A DNA stretch of 5,439 nucleotides from an uncultured Oscillospiraceae bacterium (GCA_944385305.1 CALWWS010000212.1:1-5439), one strand, 5' to 3'; positions 1-5,439 are shown, counted from the first letter of the stretch. Notes: generated by a model not told the origin, from the sequence alone. Made by a program: numbers and translations.

Positions 1-1
1 G

Positions 2-199
2 CGGCAGCTGGGGGTGCTGCTCCCGGTGGCCTTCCTCCTGTCCCGCATCCACGGCCTGGACGCGGTGTGGTGGGCCTTCCCCATCGCCGAGCTGTTCTCC
101 CTGACCCTCAGCGTACTGTTCCTGCGCCGGGTGTACAAGCGGGAGATTGCCCCCCTGCGCCTGCCCGAGCCGGAGCTGACGGAGACAGAGCTCCGGTGA
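2..199 (+). CDS. MATE-family multidrug efflux transporter, C-terminal fragment
   Basis: Only the last 65 codons are in the window; the frame is open to the left edge and ends at TGA 197-199. The fragment reads as one hydrophobic helix starting LGVLLPVAFLLSRIHGLDAV, a short loop, a second helix around AFPIAELFSLTLSVLFL, then a basic and acidic cytosolic tail (RRVYKREIAPL, ending in PELTETELR). This arrangement, with the G-x-x-A-V-W-W-A-F-P-I-A-E turn before the last helix and a short charged tail, matches the end of MATE (NorM/DinF-type) Na+- or H+-coupled exporters, which have 12 membrane helices. Catalytic cation-binding residues lie outside the window, so substrate and coupling ion cannot be judged. 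Another polytopic exporter of the same fold (polysaccharide flippase type) is possible. It converges on trhA, with a strong palindrome between them. Confidence 0.75.
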   Translation, partial: RQLGVLLPVAFLLSRIHGLDAVWWAFPIAELFSLTLSVLFLRRVYKREIAPLRLPEPELTETELR

Positions 200-220
200 C
201 AAAATGGAATCAAGACGGAC

Positions 221-253
221 AATCCCCCCGCCGGCACAGCCGGCGGGGGGATT
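221..253. terminator. Perfect 15-bp palindrome between convergent genes, probable bidirectional terminator
   Basis: AATCCCCCCGCCGGC (221-235) is followed by the 3-base loop ACA and its exact reverse complement (239-253). It starts 21 bases after the stop of the MATE gene and lies about 100 bases beyond the stop of the convergent trhA, so it could end both transcripts. The stem is very stable, but neither side has a proper run of T after it, so efficient Rho-independent termination is inferred rather than shown. The remaining stretch 254-351 holds three smaller GC-rich hairpins (for example GATGCG 303-308 with CGCATC 314-319, and CCCCC 321-325 with GGGGG 329-333) and no gene that I can support. 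Confidence 0.6.
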
Positions 254-351
254 GCATATCGGTTGCCCCGGGAGCTCCGCGGCGTTCGCGGGGTCCCTTG
301 ACGATGCGCCTGCCGCATCACCCCCGCAGGGGGCGGGAGCACGGAGCGGAC

Positions 352-1077
352 TTACAGGTACGGTACATACTGGTACATGAGGAGAAAATGGCACACGCTG
401 CCCAACAGGATAAACACATGGAAGATCTCGTGGCAGCCGAAGCGGGGGTTGTTCCGCCCGGGCCACTTGACGGCGTACAGCACGCCTCCCACCGTGTACA
501 GCAGTCCCCCGGCCAGCAGCCAGGCGAAGCCGGCGGCGGGGAGGGCGTGGTGGATGGGGACGATGGCGAACAGGGCCAGCCACCCCATGAACAGGTAGAT
601 GGCGCTGGTCAGCCACCGGGGGATGGACAGCTTGGCGATGGTGAGCACCAGACCCGCCGCCGCCAGGGTCCACACCGCGGACAGCAGGGCGATTCCGCCG
701 CTGTCCCGCAGGGCGGTGAGGCACAAAGGGGTGTAGCTGCCGGCGATGAGCAGATAGATGGAGCAGTGGTCGTATTTCCGCAGGGCGATGCGGCCGGGCA
801 CCGAGGTGCGCAGGCAGTGGTACAGGGTGCTGGCGGTGTACAGCCCGAGCATGGACAGGCCATAGATCAGGAACAGGACCAGGAGCGTCGGGTCGTGAAG
901 CCGGGCGGCCCGTACCAGGAGAAACGCCGTTCCCACGGCGGCCAGGGCGGCTCCGATCCCGTGGGTAATGGCCGACCAGGGGCGCAGGCCGTCATAGGGG
1001 TCCCGGACCTCCCGGGCGCGGCGGCGGGGTTTGGCGGAAAAGACGGGGGCGGCGGTGGTCAAGGTGTCGGCACGCAT
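352..1077 (-). CDS. trhA: Hemolysin III / PAQR-family membrane protein TrhA
   Basis: A 241-residue integral membrane protein of the bacterial hemolysin III (YqfA/TrhA) branch of the PAQR/CREST superfamily, related to adiponectin receptors and linked to membrane lipid homeostasis; the hemolysin name is historical. About seven helices can be placed (residues 36-55, 63-87, 105-124, 127-150, 155-175, 183-203, 217-238) after a basic cytosolic N-terminus (PRRRAREVRDPYDGL). The metal-site signature is complete: S-x3-H as STLYH (83-87), the Asp of KYDH (Asp103), and H-x3-H as HEIFH (216-220). These are the residues that bind zinc and support hydrolase-like chemistry in the family. The start ATG at 1075-1077 has GGAG 9 bases upstream; a longer frame from TTG 1167 is rejected because the promoter lies inside it. 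It is monocistronic, with ferredoxin upstream behind a terminator. Family assignment is secure; the bacterial function is not. Confidence 0.93.
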   Translation of the reverse strand: MRADTLTTAAPVFSAKPRRRAREVRDPYDGLRPWSAITHGIGAALAAVGTAFLLVRAARLHDPTLLVLFLIYGLSMLGLYTASTLYHCLRTSVPGRIALRKYDHCSIYLLIAGSYTPLCLTALRDSGGIALLSAVWTLAAAGLVLTIAKLSIPRWLTSAIYLFMGWLALFAIVPIHHALPAAGFAWLLAGGLLYTVGGVLYAVKWPGRNNPRFGCHEIFHVFILLGSVCHFLLMYQYVPYL

Positions 1078-1122
1078 AGGGCAGGTCTCCTTTCCGGGCA
1101 GTGCTTGTCTGATGACAGCTTC

Positions 1123-1151
1123 AGTATATGCGCTTTCCCGGAAAATATCAA
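1123..1151 (-). promoter_or_regulatory. Sigma-A promoter of trhA
   Basis: On the minus strand, TTGATA (1146-1151) and TATACT (1123-1128) are separated by exactly 17 bases, each one mismatch from the sigma-70/sigma-A consensus. The region upstream of the -35 (1161-1190) is almost entirely A and T, like an UP element, in an otherwise very GC-rich window. Transcription would start near 1115-1117, giving a leader of about 40 bases that includes the GGAG Shine-Dalgarno of trhA. This also fixes the start codon of trhA at 1077. Confidence 0.85.
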
Positions 1152-1198
1152 TTCGCAATATCGCCAAATATAATAATTAAAATTATATTACAGGATGT

Positions 1199-1230
1199 AA
1201 AAAACAACGCCGGACCCGGCGTTGTTTTTT
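1199..1230 (-). terminator. Intrinsic terminator of the ferredoxin gene
   Basis: The stem AACAACGCCG (1203-1212) pairs with CGGCGTTGTT (1217-1226) around the 4-base loop GACC, and is extended by an A run on one side and a T run on the other. Read on the minus strand, the hairpin begins about 10 bases after the ferredoxin stop codon and ends in six T (1199-1204), a classic Rho-independent terminator. The T run on the plus strand means it could work in both directions, although no plus-strand gene reads into it. It separates the ferredoxin transcript from the trhA promoter. Confidence 0.9.
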
Positions 1231-1236
1231 TCATTC

Positions 1237-1407
1237 TCAGCCCTCGGAGATCGCGCTCATGGGGCAAGTGCCGGCGCAGGCGCCGCAGTCGATGCAGGCG
1301 GCAGCGTCGATGACATAGTGGGCGTCGCCCTGAGAGATCGCGCCGACGGGGCAGGAATCCGCGCAGGCGCCGCAGCTGATGCAGGCGTCGCTGATAACGT
1401 GAGCCAT
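1237..1407 (-). CDS. 2[4Fe-4S] clostridial-type ferredoxin
   Basis: A 56-residue bacterial ferredoxin that carries single electrons at low potential between cytosolic redox enzymes such as pyruvate:ferredoxin oxidoreductase, hydrogenases or Rnf-type complexes; its partner here is unknown. Both cluster motifs are intact, C-x2-C-x2-C-x3-C-P at Cys9/12/15/19-Pro20 and Cys38/41/44/48-Pro49. In this fold the last Cys of each motif binds the other cluster, giving two [4Fe-4S] clusters. The internal repeat is clear: ACISCGACADSCPVGAIS against ACIDCGACAGTCPMSAIS. Length matches the classical 55-residue Clostridium proteins. The start ATG at 1405-1407 follows a very strong GGGAGGTG site; a longer frame from GTG 1449 would include the -10 element and is rejected. 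It has its own promoter and terminator, so it is a monocistronic gene divergent from clpC. No extension or missing ligand is seen. Confidence 0.96.
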   Translation of the reverse strand: MAHVISDACISCGACADSCPVGAISQGDAHYVIDAAACIDCGACAGTCPMSAISEG

Positions 1408-1415
1408 GGGTAAGT

Positions 1416-1424
1416 ACACCTCCC
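1416..1424 (-). promoter_or_regulatory. Strong ribosome binding site of the ferredoxin
   Basis: On the minus strand GGGAGGTG lies about 9 bases before the ATG at 1407 and is nearly complementary to the whole anti-Shine-Dalgarno sequence. It decides the start codon and suggests high translation, as expected for an abundant small electron carrier. Confidence 0.8.
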
Positions 1425-1439
1425 TTAAAATGTACCTCC

Positions 1440-1467
1440 ATTCTACCACAACTTTTCAAAAAAGCAA
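1440..1467 (-). promoter_or_regulatory. Promoter of the ferredoxin gene (extended -10)
   Basis: On the minus strand the -10 hexamer TAGAAT (1440-1445) is preceded by TGG, which makes an extended -10 (TGn). A partial -35, TTGCTT (1462-1467), lies 16 bases upstream. The predicted start near 1432 leaves a leader of about 25 bases, just enough to hold the strong Shine-Dalgarno. The -35 match and the 16-base spacer are imperfect, so the extended -10 probably carries much of the strength. Confidence 0.7.
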
Positions 1468-1618
1468 GTCCCAATTCTGCCCGGGATTTTGCCCCTGGGG
1501 CTGGAAGCTCCTGGCGAAAACTGCTGAGCGGGGCGGCGCACAAAATCGGGACAGGGCGGGCTAAAGGGGCGGAAAGCTGGGCATGATGGGAAGAGACTTT
1601 GATCCGAGGTGAGCGTTC

Positions 1619-4054
1619 ATGTCAGACAGCCGATTTACCGCCACCGCGCTGGGCGCCATCCGTCAGGCCCGGGAGAGCGCAGCCGGGCTGGGGCACGCCT
1701 ATGTGGGAAGCGAGCACCTGCTTCTGGGGCTGGCCAGCCAGGAGTTCAGCCCGGCGGCCGCCGCCCTGCGCCGGGCCGGAGCGGACAGCCAGACCCTGCG
1801 CGCCGCCATTGCCCAGCGGGTGGGAACGGGGGTGCCTGCCCGCGCCCCCCACCAGGGGCTGACCCCCAACTGCTGCCTGGCGATCCAGGGGGCGGCGGCG
1901 GAGAGCCGGCGGCTGGGGCAGCGGGCGGTGAACTCTGAGCACCTGCTGCTGGGGCTGCTGGGGGAGCGGGACAGCGAGGCCTGCCGCCTGCTGGCCGACT
2001 GCGGGGTGGATGGGGAGGCCCTGTACCACCGGGTGCGGGCCGCTCTGGGGGGGGAGGAGCCGGCCCCCCGCCCCCGGGTCCGGGAGCCGGAGCCCCGGTA
2101 CGCCGGGGACACCCGACAGCTGGATCAGTGCGCCAGGGACCTGACCCGGATGGCGCTGGAGGGGCGGCTGGACCCCATGATCGGCCGGCGGGAGGAGCTG
2201 GACCGGGTGATCCAGATCCTGTCCCGGCGCACCAAGAACAACCCCGCTCTCATCGGGGAGCCAGGCGTGGGTAAGACGGCGGTGGTGGAGGGGCTGGCCC
2301 TGGCCATTGCCAACGGCCGGGTGCCCGCCCACCTGCTGGGCAGGCGGGTGTGCGCCCTGGACCTGTGCGCCATGGTGGCGGGCACCAAGTACCGGGGAGA
2401 GTTCGAGGACAAGCTGCGCCACATCCTCCAGGAGGTGCGCCGGGCGGGCAACGTGATCCTGTTCATCGACGAACTGCACACCATTGTGGGGGCGGGCTCG
2501 GCGGAGGGGGCCATTGACGCGGCCAACATCCTCAAGCCCGCCCTGTCCCGGGGAGAGCTGCAGGTGGTGGGGGCCACCACCATTGACGAGTACCGGAGGT
2601 ATATCGAGAAGGACGCCGCCCTGGAGCGGCGGTTCCAGCCCATCACCGTCCGGGAGCCCACCCGGGAGCAGACGCTGGACATCCTCCGGGGCCTGCGGGG
2701 CCGGTATGAGGCACACCACCGGCTGACCATCTCCGACCGGGCCCTGGAGGCGGCGGTGGACCTGTCGGTGCGCGATCTGCCCCAGCGCTTTCTCCCGGAT
2801 AAGGCCATCGATCTGGTGGACGAGGCGGCGGCCCAGGCCAGGCTGTCCGGCCGGACCCCGCCTCCGGAGCTCCGGCGGCTGGAGGAGCGGGTGGCGCAGA
2901 CCGGGCGGCAGCTGGCCGAGGCGGTGCGCAGGCAGAATTTCGAGCAGGCGGCCATGCTGCGCAATGTGGAGCGGGATTTCCGCCAGGAGCTGGACCGGGA
3001 CCGGCGGGCCTGGGAGGCCGGCCTGGGCCGGCCCGCCGTGGAGCCGGCCCACATTCCGGCGGTGCTGTCCCAGTGGACGGGGGTGCCCGTTGGGGATCCG
3101 GGTGAGGCGGACCGAAAGGCCCTGGCTGCGCTGGAGGGGGAACTGCGCCGGGAGCTGCTGGGCCAGGACCGGGCGGTGGAGACGGTGGCCAGGGCCATCC
3201 GCCGGGGGCGGCTGGGCCTGAAGGACCCCCGGCGGCCGGTGGGATGCTTTTTGCTGCTGGGCCCCAGCGGGGTGGGAAAGACCCAGCTGTGCCGCACCCT
3301 GGCCAGAGTCCTCTTCGGCCGGGAGGAGGCCCTGCTGCGCTTTGACATGTCCGAGTATCAGGAGGCCCACGCGGTCTCCCGGCTCATTGGCTCGCCTCCG
3401 GGCTATGTGGGCCATGAGGAGGGGGGACAGCTCACCGAGCGGGTGCGGCGGATGCCCTGGTCGGTGGTGCTGCTGGATGAGCTGGAGAAGGCCCACCGGG
3501 ACATCTGGTCCATCCTCCTCCAGGTGATGGAGGAGGGGGTGCTCACCGACGCCCAGGGCAGACGGACCGATTTCCGCAACACTGTGCTGGTGATGACCTC
3601 CAATCTGGGGGCGGCCCACTTCCGGGCCGGTAAGCGTCTTGGCTTCACAGACGGCGGGACCAAGGAGCAGGAGCAGATCGAGGCGGCGGTGCTGGCCGAG
3701 GCCCGGACGGCCTTTGCGCCGGAGTTCCTCAACCGGCTGGACGCCCTGCTGGTCTTCCACCCGCTGGAGGCGGACGCCCTGCGGGCCATTACCCGGCAGC
3801 TGCTGGAGGAGACCCGCGGCCGGCTGGAGAAGCTGGGGGTGGCCCTGGAGGTGGAGGAGGAGGCGGTGGCCCTGCTGGCCGCGCAGGGGAGCGGCCGGGA
3901 GTACGGGGCCAGACCCCTGCGCCGGGCCATCGCCGCCCAGGTGGAGGATCCGGCGGCCGACCTGCTGCTGTCCGGGGCGGTGAAGCGGGGGGACACCCTG
4001 CGGGCGGCTGCCCGGGAGGGAAAGGTCAGAGTGGAGTTAGGAATTAGAAGTTGA
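1619..4054 (+). CDS. clpC: ATP-dependent Clp protease ATP-binding subunit ClpC
   Basis: An 811-residue two-ring AAA+ unfoldase that feeds proteins to ClpP; length equals typical ClpC. Order: two Clp_N repeats (about 4-70 and 80-142); D1 with Walker A GEPGVGKT (213-220), Walker B ILFIDE (280-285), pore loop GTKYRGEFE (Tyr258), Arg finger about 337-338 and [12 protein letters not shown] (392-403); a short middle domain (about 412-465) with a UVR-like segment [11 protein letters not shown]2 with Walker A GPSGVGKT (548-555), Walker B VVLLDE (616-621), pore loop GYVG (595-598), sensor-1 Asn662, Arg finger Arg706 and sensor-2 GARPLRR (763-769). The tripeptide LGF (674-676) sits where ClpC docks on ClpP; with the short middle domain this excludes ClpB. 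Glu32 and Glu107 match the positions I recall as binding phosphoarginine in Bacillus ClpC. ATG 1619 has GAGGTG 7 bases upstream. ctsR, mcsA and mcsB are not adjacent, and the last six codons look repeat-derived. Confidence 0.95.
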   Translation: MSDSRFTATALGAIRQARESAAGLGHAYVGSEHLLLGLASQEFSPAAAALRRAGADSQTLRAAIAQRVGTGVPARAPHQGLTPNCCLAIQGAAAESRRLGQRAVNSEHLLLGLLGERDSEACRLLADCGVDGEALYHRVRAALGGEEPAPRPRVREPEPRYAGDTRQLDQCARDLTRMALEGRLDPMIGRREELDRVIQILSRRTKNNPALIGEPGVGKTAVVEGLALAIANGRVPAHLLGRRVCALDLCAMVAGTKYRGEFEDKLRHILQEVRRAGNVILFIDELHTIVGAGSAEGAIDAANILKPALSRGELQVVGATTIDEYRRYIEKDAALERRFQPITVREPTREQTLDILRGLRGRYEAHHRLTISDRALEAAVDLSVRDLPQRFLPDKAIDLVDEAAAQARLSGRTPPPELRRLEERVAQTGRQLAEAVRRQNFEQAAMLRNVERDFRQELDRDRRAWEAGLGRPAVEPAHIPAVLSQWTGVPVGDPGEADRKALAALEGELRRELLGQDRAVETVARAIRRGRLGLKDPRRPVGCFLLLGPSGVGKTQLCRTLARVLFGREEALLRFDMSEYQEAHAVSRLIGSPPGYVGHEEGGQLTERVRRMPWSVVLLDELEKAHRDIWSILLQVMEEGVLTDAQGRRTDFRNTVLVMTSNLGAAHFRAGKRLGFTDGGTKEQEQIEAAVLAEARTAFAPEFLNRLDALLVFHPLEADALRAITRQLLEETRGRLEKLGVALEVEEEAVALLAAQGSGREYGARPLRRAIAAQVEDPAADLLLSGAVKRGDTLRAAAREGKVRVELGIRS

Positions 4055-4128
4055 GAGAGTGAAGAGTGAAGAGTGAAGAGTGAAGAGTGGAGAGTGGAGA
4101 TCCCGACGATCTCTCCACTCTTCACTCT
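4054..4128. repeat. GAAGAGT heptamer tandem repeat forming an imperfect palindrome
   Basis: Starting at the clpC stop codon there are seven 7-base units: AGAGAGT (4054-4060), four exact GAAGAGT copies (4061-4088), GGAGAGT (4089-4095) and GGAGATC (4096-4102). After the spacer CCGAC the complementary strand of the same array follows (4108-4128), with two to three units. The arms pair 4077-4091 with 4114-4128, and GAGATC 4097-4102 with GATCTC 4108-4113, leaving a 5-base bulge on the left. TTTT (4128-4131) follows, so it may also weakly terminate clpC transcription. The low-GC run 4034-4053, inside the clpC end, probably belongs to the same element. It resembles dispersed short-repeat families such as the heptamer repeats of cyanobacteria. 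No transposase or direct target duplication is visible. It is not a CRISPR array, as there are no spacers. Confidence 0.85.
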
Positions 4129-4205
4129 TTTGATCAGCAAACCGACGGAGGCTGGCCCGCCGTGAAAAGGGCGCGGAAGGATCCCGCCTGTGCCCCGCCC
4201 CTGAC

Positions 4206-4236
4206 AAAGAAACGGGGCGCGGCTTTGCCGCGCCCC
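4206..4236 (-). terminator. Intrinsic terminator of the DUF1538/P-II-like operon
   Basis: GGGGCGCGGC (4214-4223) pairs perfectly with GCCGCGCCCC (4227-4236) around the loop TTT. On the minus strand the hairpin begins about 30 bases after the stop of the P-II-like gene and is followed by GTTTCTTTG (4205-4213), a broken T tract. On the plus strand no T run follows, so it is oriented for the leftward operon. The stretch from here back to the heptamer repeat (4132-4205) holds no gene or signal that I recognise, apart from short GC-rich self-complementary pieces. Confidence 0.85.
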
Positions 4237-4266
4237 AGGGCTCTGATTGAGCAATAGAGAAGCCGC

Positions 4267-4926
4267 TCAGATGCGCACGACCTCTTCCACCGGCAGGGAG
4301 CACTGGATGGTCTGGGCCTCTGAGCGCAGGCCGTGCTCGGTGTTGATGGCCTCCATGATGGGCCCCCGCAGATCGGTGGGCACCAGGATGGCCAGGACCT
4401 CCCGCTCCTCCTGGAGCTGGGTGTTATAGGCCTGCTCCAGGTCCTCCAGTCCGGCCAGCCGGGCCTTGACCACGGTGCCCCCCCGGGCCCCGTGAGCCCT
4501 GGCGGTGGCCATGATGTCGTCGGTGCTGCCCCGGCTGCAGGTGATCAGAATCAGGCTGTTTTCCGTGCGTTCCACATCCACGTCCTCCTTTTCGCTGGCT
4601 TTGATGCTGTCCGCCAGATAGGCGGCCAGATTGGCCGCCAGGCTGCTCACCCCTGACATGGGCAGGGAGAAGACCAGCCCGCTGCCCTTGACCGACCGGC
4701 GCAGGTCGCTGTCCAGGGCCCGGAGCAGCCGCCGGGCGGCGCTGGCGGCGGCGCAGCTGAGGACCAGGTCCTTCTCGCTGGAGCCCAGCCCCAGAATGTC
4801 CATGATCTCTGAGGTGGCGGTGCCCCGGCCGGCACACTGGAGATGAAGGGTGACATAATTTTTCCGATACAGCTTTTCCAGGGCGGCTCCCTGGCCCCGC
4901 TCCACAATGGAGACGATCAGCTTCAT
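4267..4926 (-). CDS. P-II family (GlnB-like) regulator with two tandem P-II-like halves
   Basis: A 219-residue soluble protein, about twice the usual 110 residues of a P-II protein. Residues 1-95 begin MKLIVSIVERGQGAALEKLY and run through CAGRG and SEKDLVLSCA to LVFSLPMSGV. Residues 123-218 begin SLILITCSRG and run through GARGGTVVKAR and EEREVLAILVP to CSLPVEEV. Each half thus follows the beta-alpha-beta-beta-alpha-beta order of the GlnB fold, joined by a charged linker (KASEKEDVDVERTEN, about 109-123). The long T-loop with its uridylylated Tyr, as in GlnB/GlnK, is not evident, so classical nitrogen control should not be assumed. The gene follows a DUF1538 gene by 24 bases, and the pair probably works as sensor plus transporter. 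The start is ambiguous: ATG 4926 gives the conserved P-II beginning, but TTG 4935 has the better spacing (8 bases) from AGGGAGG, adding Met-Glu-Val. Confidence 0.8.
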   Translation of the reverse strand: MKLIVSIVERGQGAALEKLYRKNYVTLHLQCAGRGTATSEIMDILGLGSSEKDLVLSCAAASAARRLLRALDSDLRRSVKGSGLVFSLPMSGVSSLAANLAAYLADSIKASEKEDVDVERTENSLILITCSRGSTDDIMATARAHGARGGTVVKARLAGLEDLEQAYNTQLQEEREVLAILVPTDLRGPIMEAINTEHGLRSEAQTIQCSLPVEEVVRI

Positions 4927-4943
4927 GACTTCCAATTCCCTCG

Positions 4944-4950
4944 CCTCCCT
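4944..4950 (-). promoter_or_regulatory. Ribosome binding site bearing on the P-II-like start
   Basis: AGGGAGG on the minus strand begins right after the DUF1538 stop codon and is 8 bases from TTG 4935 but 17 bases from ATG 4926. A weaker GAGGG (4938-4942) is 11 bases from the ATG. The best Shine-Dalgarno therefore favours the TTG start, while codon type and family alignment favour the ATG. I annotated the ATG with low certainty. Confidence 0.5.
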
Positions 4951-5439
4951 CTAGTCGAAGTAGAGGACGGTGTCCTCTACCCGGTCCATGTGATAGCGCA
5001 GCCGGCGGCGGGCCAGATCGTGGCGAACCACCGAGGACAGGCCCATGATCTGGATGGTCACCAGGGGGGTCATGGCCACCATGGCCACGATGCCGAAGGC
5101 GTCGGTCATCATGTTGCCCCCCACCGCCTGACAGGCCCCCTGGGCAAAGGGGAGCAGGAAGGTGGCGGTCATGGGCCCGCTGGCCACGCCGCCCGAGTCA
5201 AAGGCGATGCCGGTGAAGATGCTGGGCACGAAGAAGGACAGGCCCAGGGCGACGGCATAGCCGGGGACCAGCAGCCAGAAGATGTTCAGCCCGGTGAGCA
5301 CCCGCACCATGGCCAGGCCCACCGAGACGCATACGCCGATGGACAGGGCGATCCCCATGGCCTTGTGGGAGATGGCGCCGTTGGACACCTCCTCCACCTG
5401 CCGGGTGAGGACGGCCACGGCGGGCTCCGCCTTGACGAT
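4951..5439 (-). CDS. DUF1538 family integral membrane protein, C-terminal part
   Basis: The last 162 residues are present; the frame is open to the right edge and stops at TAG 4951-4953. The visible part starts IVKAEPAVAVLTRQVEEVSN, matching the AEPAV-x-VL-x2-QVE motif I associate with DUF1538, then a helix (about 28-51), a second hydrophobic stretch (about 53-79), the family loop FDSGGVASGPMT (80-91) leading into LLPFAQGA, and a last helix (about 115-135) before a basic tail. DUF1538 proteins are usually built of two related halves with these motifs repeated. Members from a Halomonas species (UmpAB) were, as I recall, reported as Na+(K+,Li+)/H+ antiporters, so cation/proton exchange is the best guess, but nothing here proves the substrate. 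It is the promoter-proximal gene of an operon with the downstream P-II-like protein. An internal GTG (5418) is not a start, since the motif begins before it. Confidence 0.85.
   Translation of the reverse strand: MVKAEPAVAVLTRQVEEVSNGAISHKAMGIALSIGVCVSVGLAMVRVLTGLNIFWLLVPGYAVALGLSFFVPSIFTGIAFDSGGVASGPMTATFLLPFAQGACQAVGGNMMTDAFGIVAMVAMTPLVTIQIMGLSSVVRHDLARRRLRYHMDRVEDTVLYFD

Noticed and set aside
1078..1167. N-terminal extension of trhA from TTG 1167
   Set aside because: The near-consensus promoter (1123-1151) lies inside it, and ATG 1077 has a good Shine-Dalgarno; the extra residues are not membrane-like or family-like.
67..1173. A 368-codon open frame on the plus strand covering the MATE end and trhA
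   Set aside because: It has low-complexity Gly/Gln/Arg-rich translation with no motif, overlaps two well-supported genes, and runs antisense to trhA with its intact PAQR motifs. It is a product of high GC content.
1408..1449. N-terminal extension of the ferredoxin from GTG 1449
   Set aside because: It would contain the -10 element and the very strong Shine-Dalgarno that serves ATG 1407; classical ferredoxins start just before the first Cys motif.
1622..3760. A 712-codon open frame on the minus strand opposite clpC
   Set aside because: Proline-, glycine- and histidine-rich translation without recognisable domains. It mirrors the codon structure of clpC, whose AAA+ motifs are complete; no minus-strand ribosome site or promoter supports it.
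4054..4128. CRISPR array
   Set aside because: The repeat unit is 7 bases with no spacers and an inverted second arm; no cas genes are present.
4190..4220. Alternative pairing of GTGCCCCG (4190-4197) with CGGGGCGC (4213-4220) that could compete with the terminator stem
   Set aside because: For the leftward transcript the competing arm lies downstream of the terminator hairpin and carries a mismatch, so it could not act as an antiterminator; it is probably chance in GC-rich DNA.
3403..4254. A 283-codon minus-strand open frame spanning the repeat and the end of clpC
   Set aside because: Its translation is Ser/Arg-rich shadow sequence of clpC plus repeat-encoded STLHSSLFTLHSSL peptide; no domain, and it starts downstream of the P-II-like stop near a terminator.

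Overview
The window looks like chromosomal DNA from a GC-rich member of the Clostridia, probably a gut Oscillospiraceae-type bacterium. This is inferred from four things: very GC-rich Firmicutes-style coding sequence, strong AGGAGG-type ribosome binding sites, a ClpC-type (not ClpA/ClpB) unfoldase, and a DUF1538/P-II-like gene pair of a kind I recall from that group. No phage, plasmid, CRISPR, rRNA or tRNA feature is visible.

Layout from left to right. (1) Positions 2-199 (+): C-terminal end of a MATE-type efflux transporter, cut by the window edge. (2) Positions 221-253: a perfect 15-bp palindrome that separates it from the convergent next gene. (3) Positions 352-1077 (-): trhA, a hemolysin III/PAQR seven-helix membrane protein, with a near-consensus sigma-A promoter at 1123-1151. 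(4) Positions 1237-1407 (-): a 56-residue 2[4Fe-4S] ferredoxin with its own promoter and intrinsic terminator. (5) Positions 1619-4054 (+): clpC, complete, divergent from the ferredoxin and without the usual ctsR-mcsA-mcsB genes beside it. (6) Positions 4034-4131: a low-GC, heptamer-repeat, imperfectly palindromic element that overlaps the end of clpC and seems to supply its last codons. (7) Positions 4206-4236: an intrinsic terminator for the leftward operon. (8) Positions 4267-4926 (-): a protein with two P-II-like (GlnB-fold) halves. (9) Positions 4951-5439 (-): C-terminal part of a DUF1538 membrane protein, transcribed before the P-II-like gene and separated from it by 24 bases.

Functionally most of the window is housekeeping: protein quality control (ClpC, presumably with ClpP encoded elsewhere), electron transfer (ferredoxin) and membrane proteins. 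The part most likely to be poorly described is the DUF1538/double-P-II-like pair. It looks like a membrane transporter with a cytosolic sensor, analogous in layout to AmtB-GlnK, but neither the ligand nor the transported ion can be read from the sequence. The second notable item is the repeat element at the 3' end of clpC, which resembles dispersed short-repeat families and appears to have rewritten the C-terminus of an essential-type chaperone.
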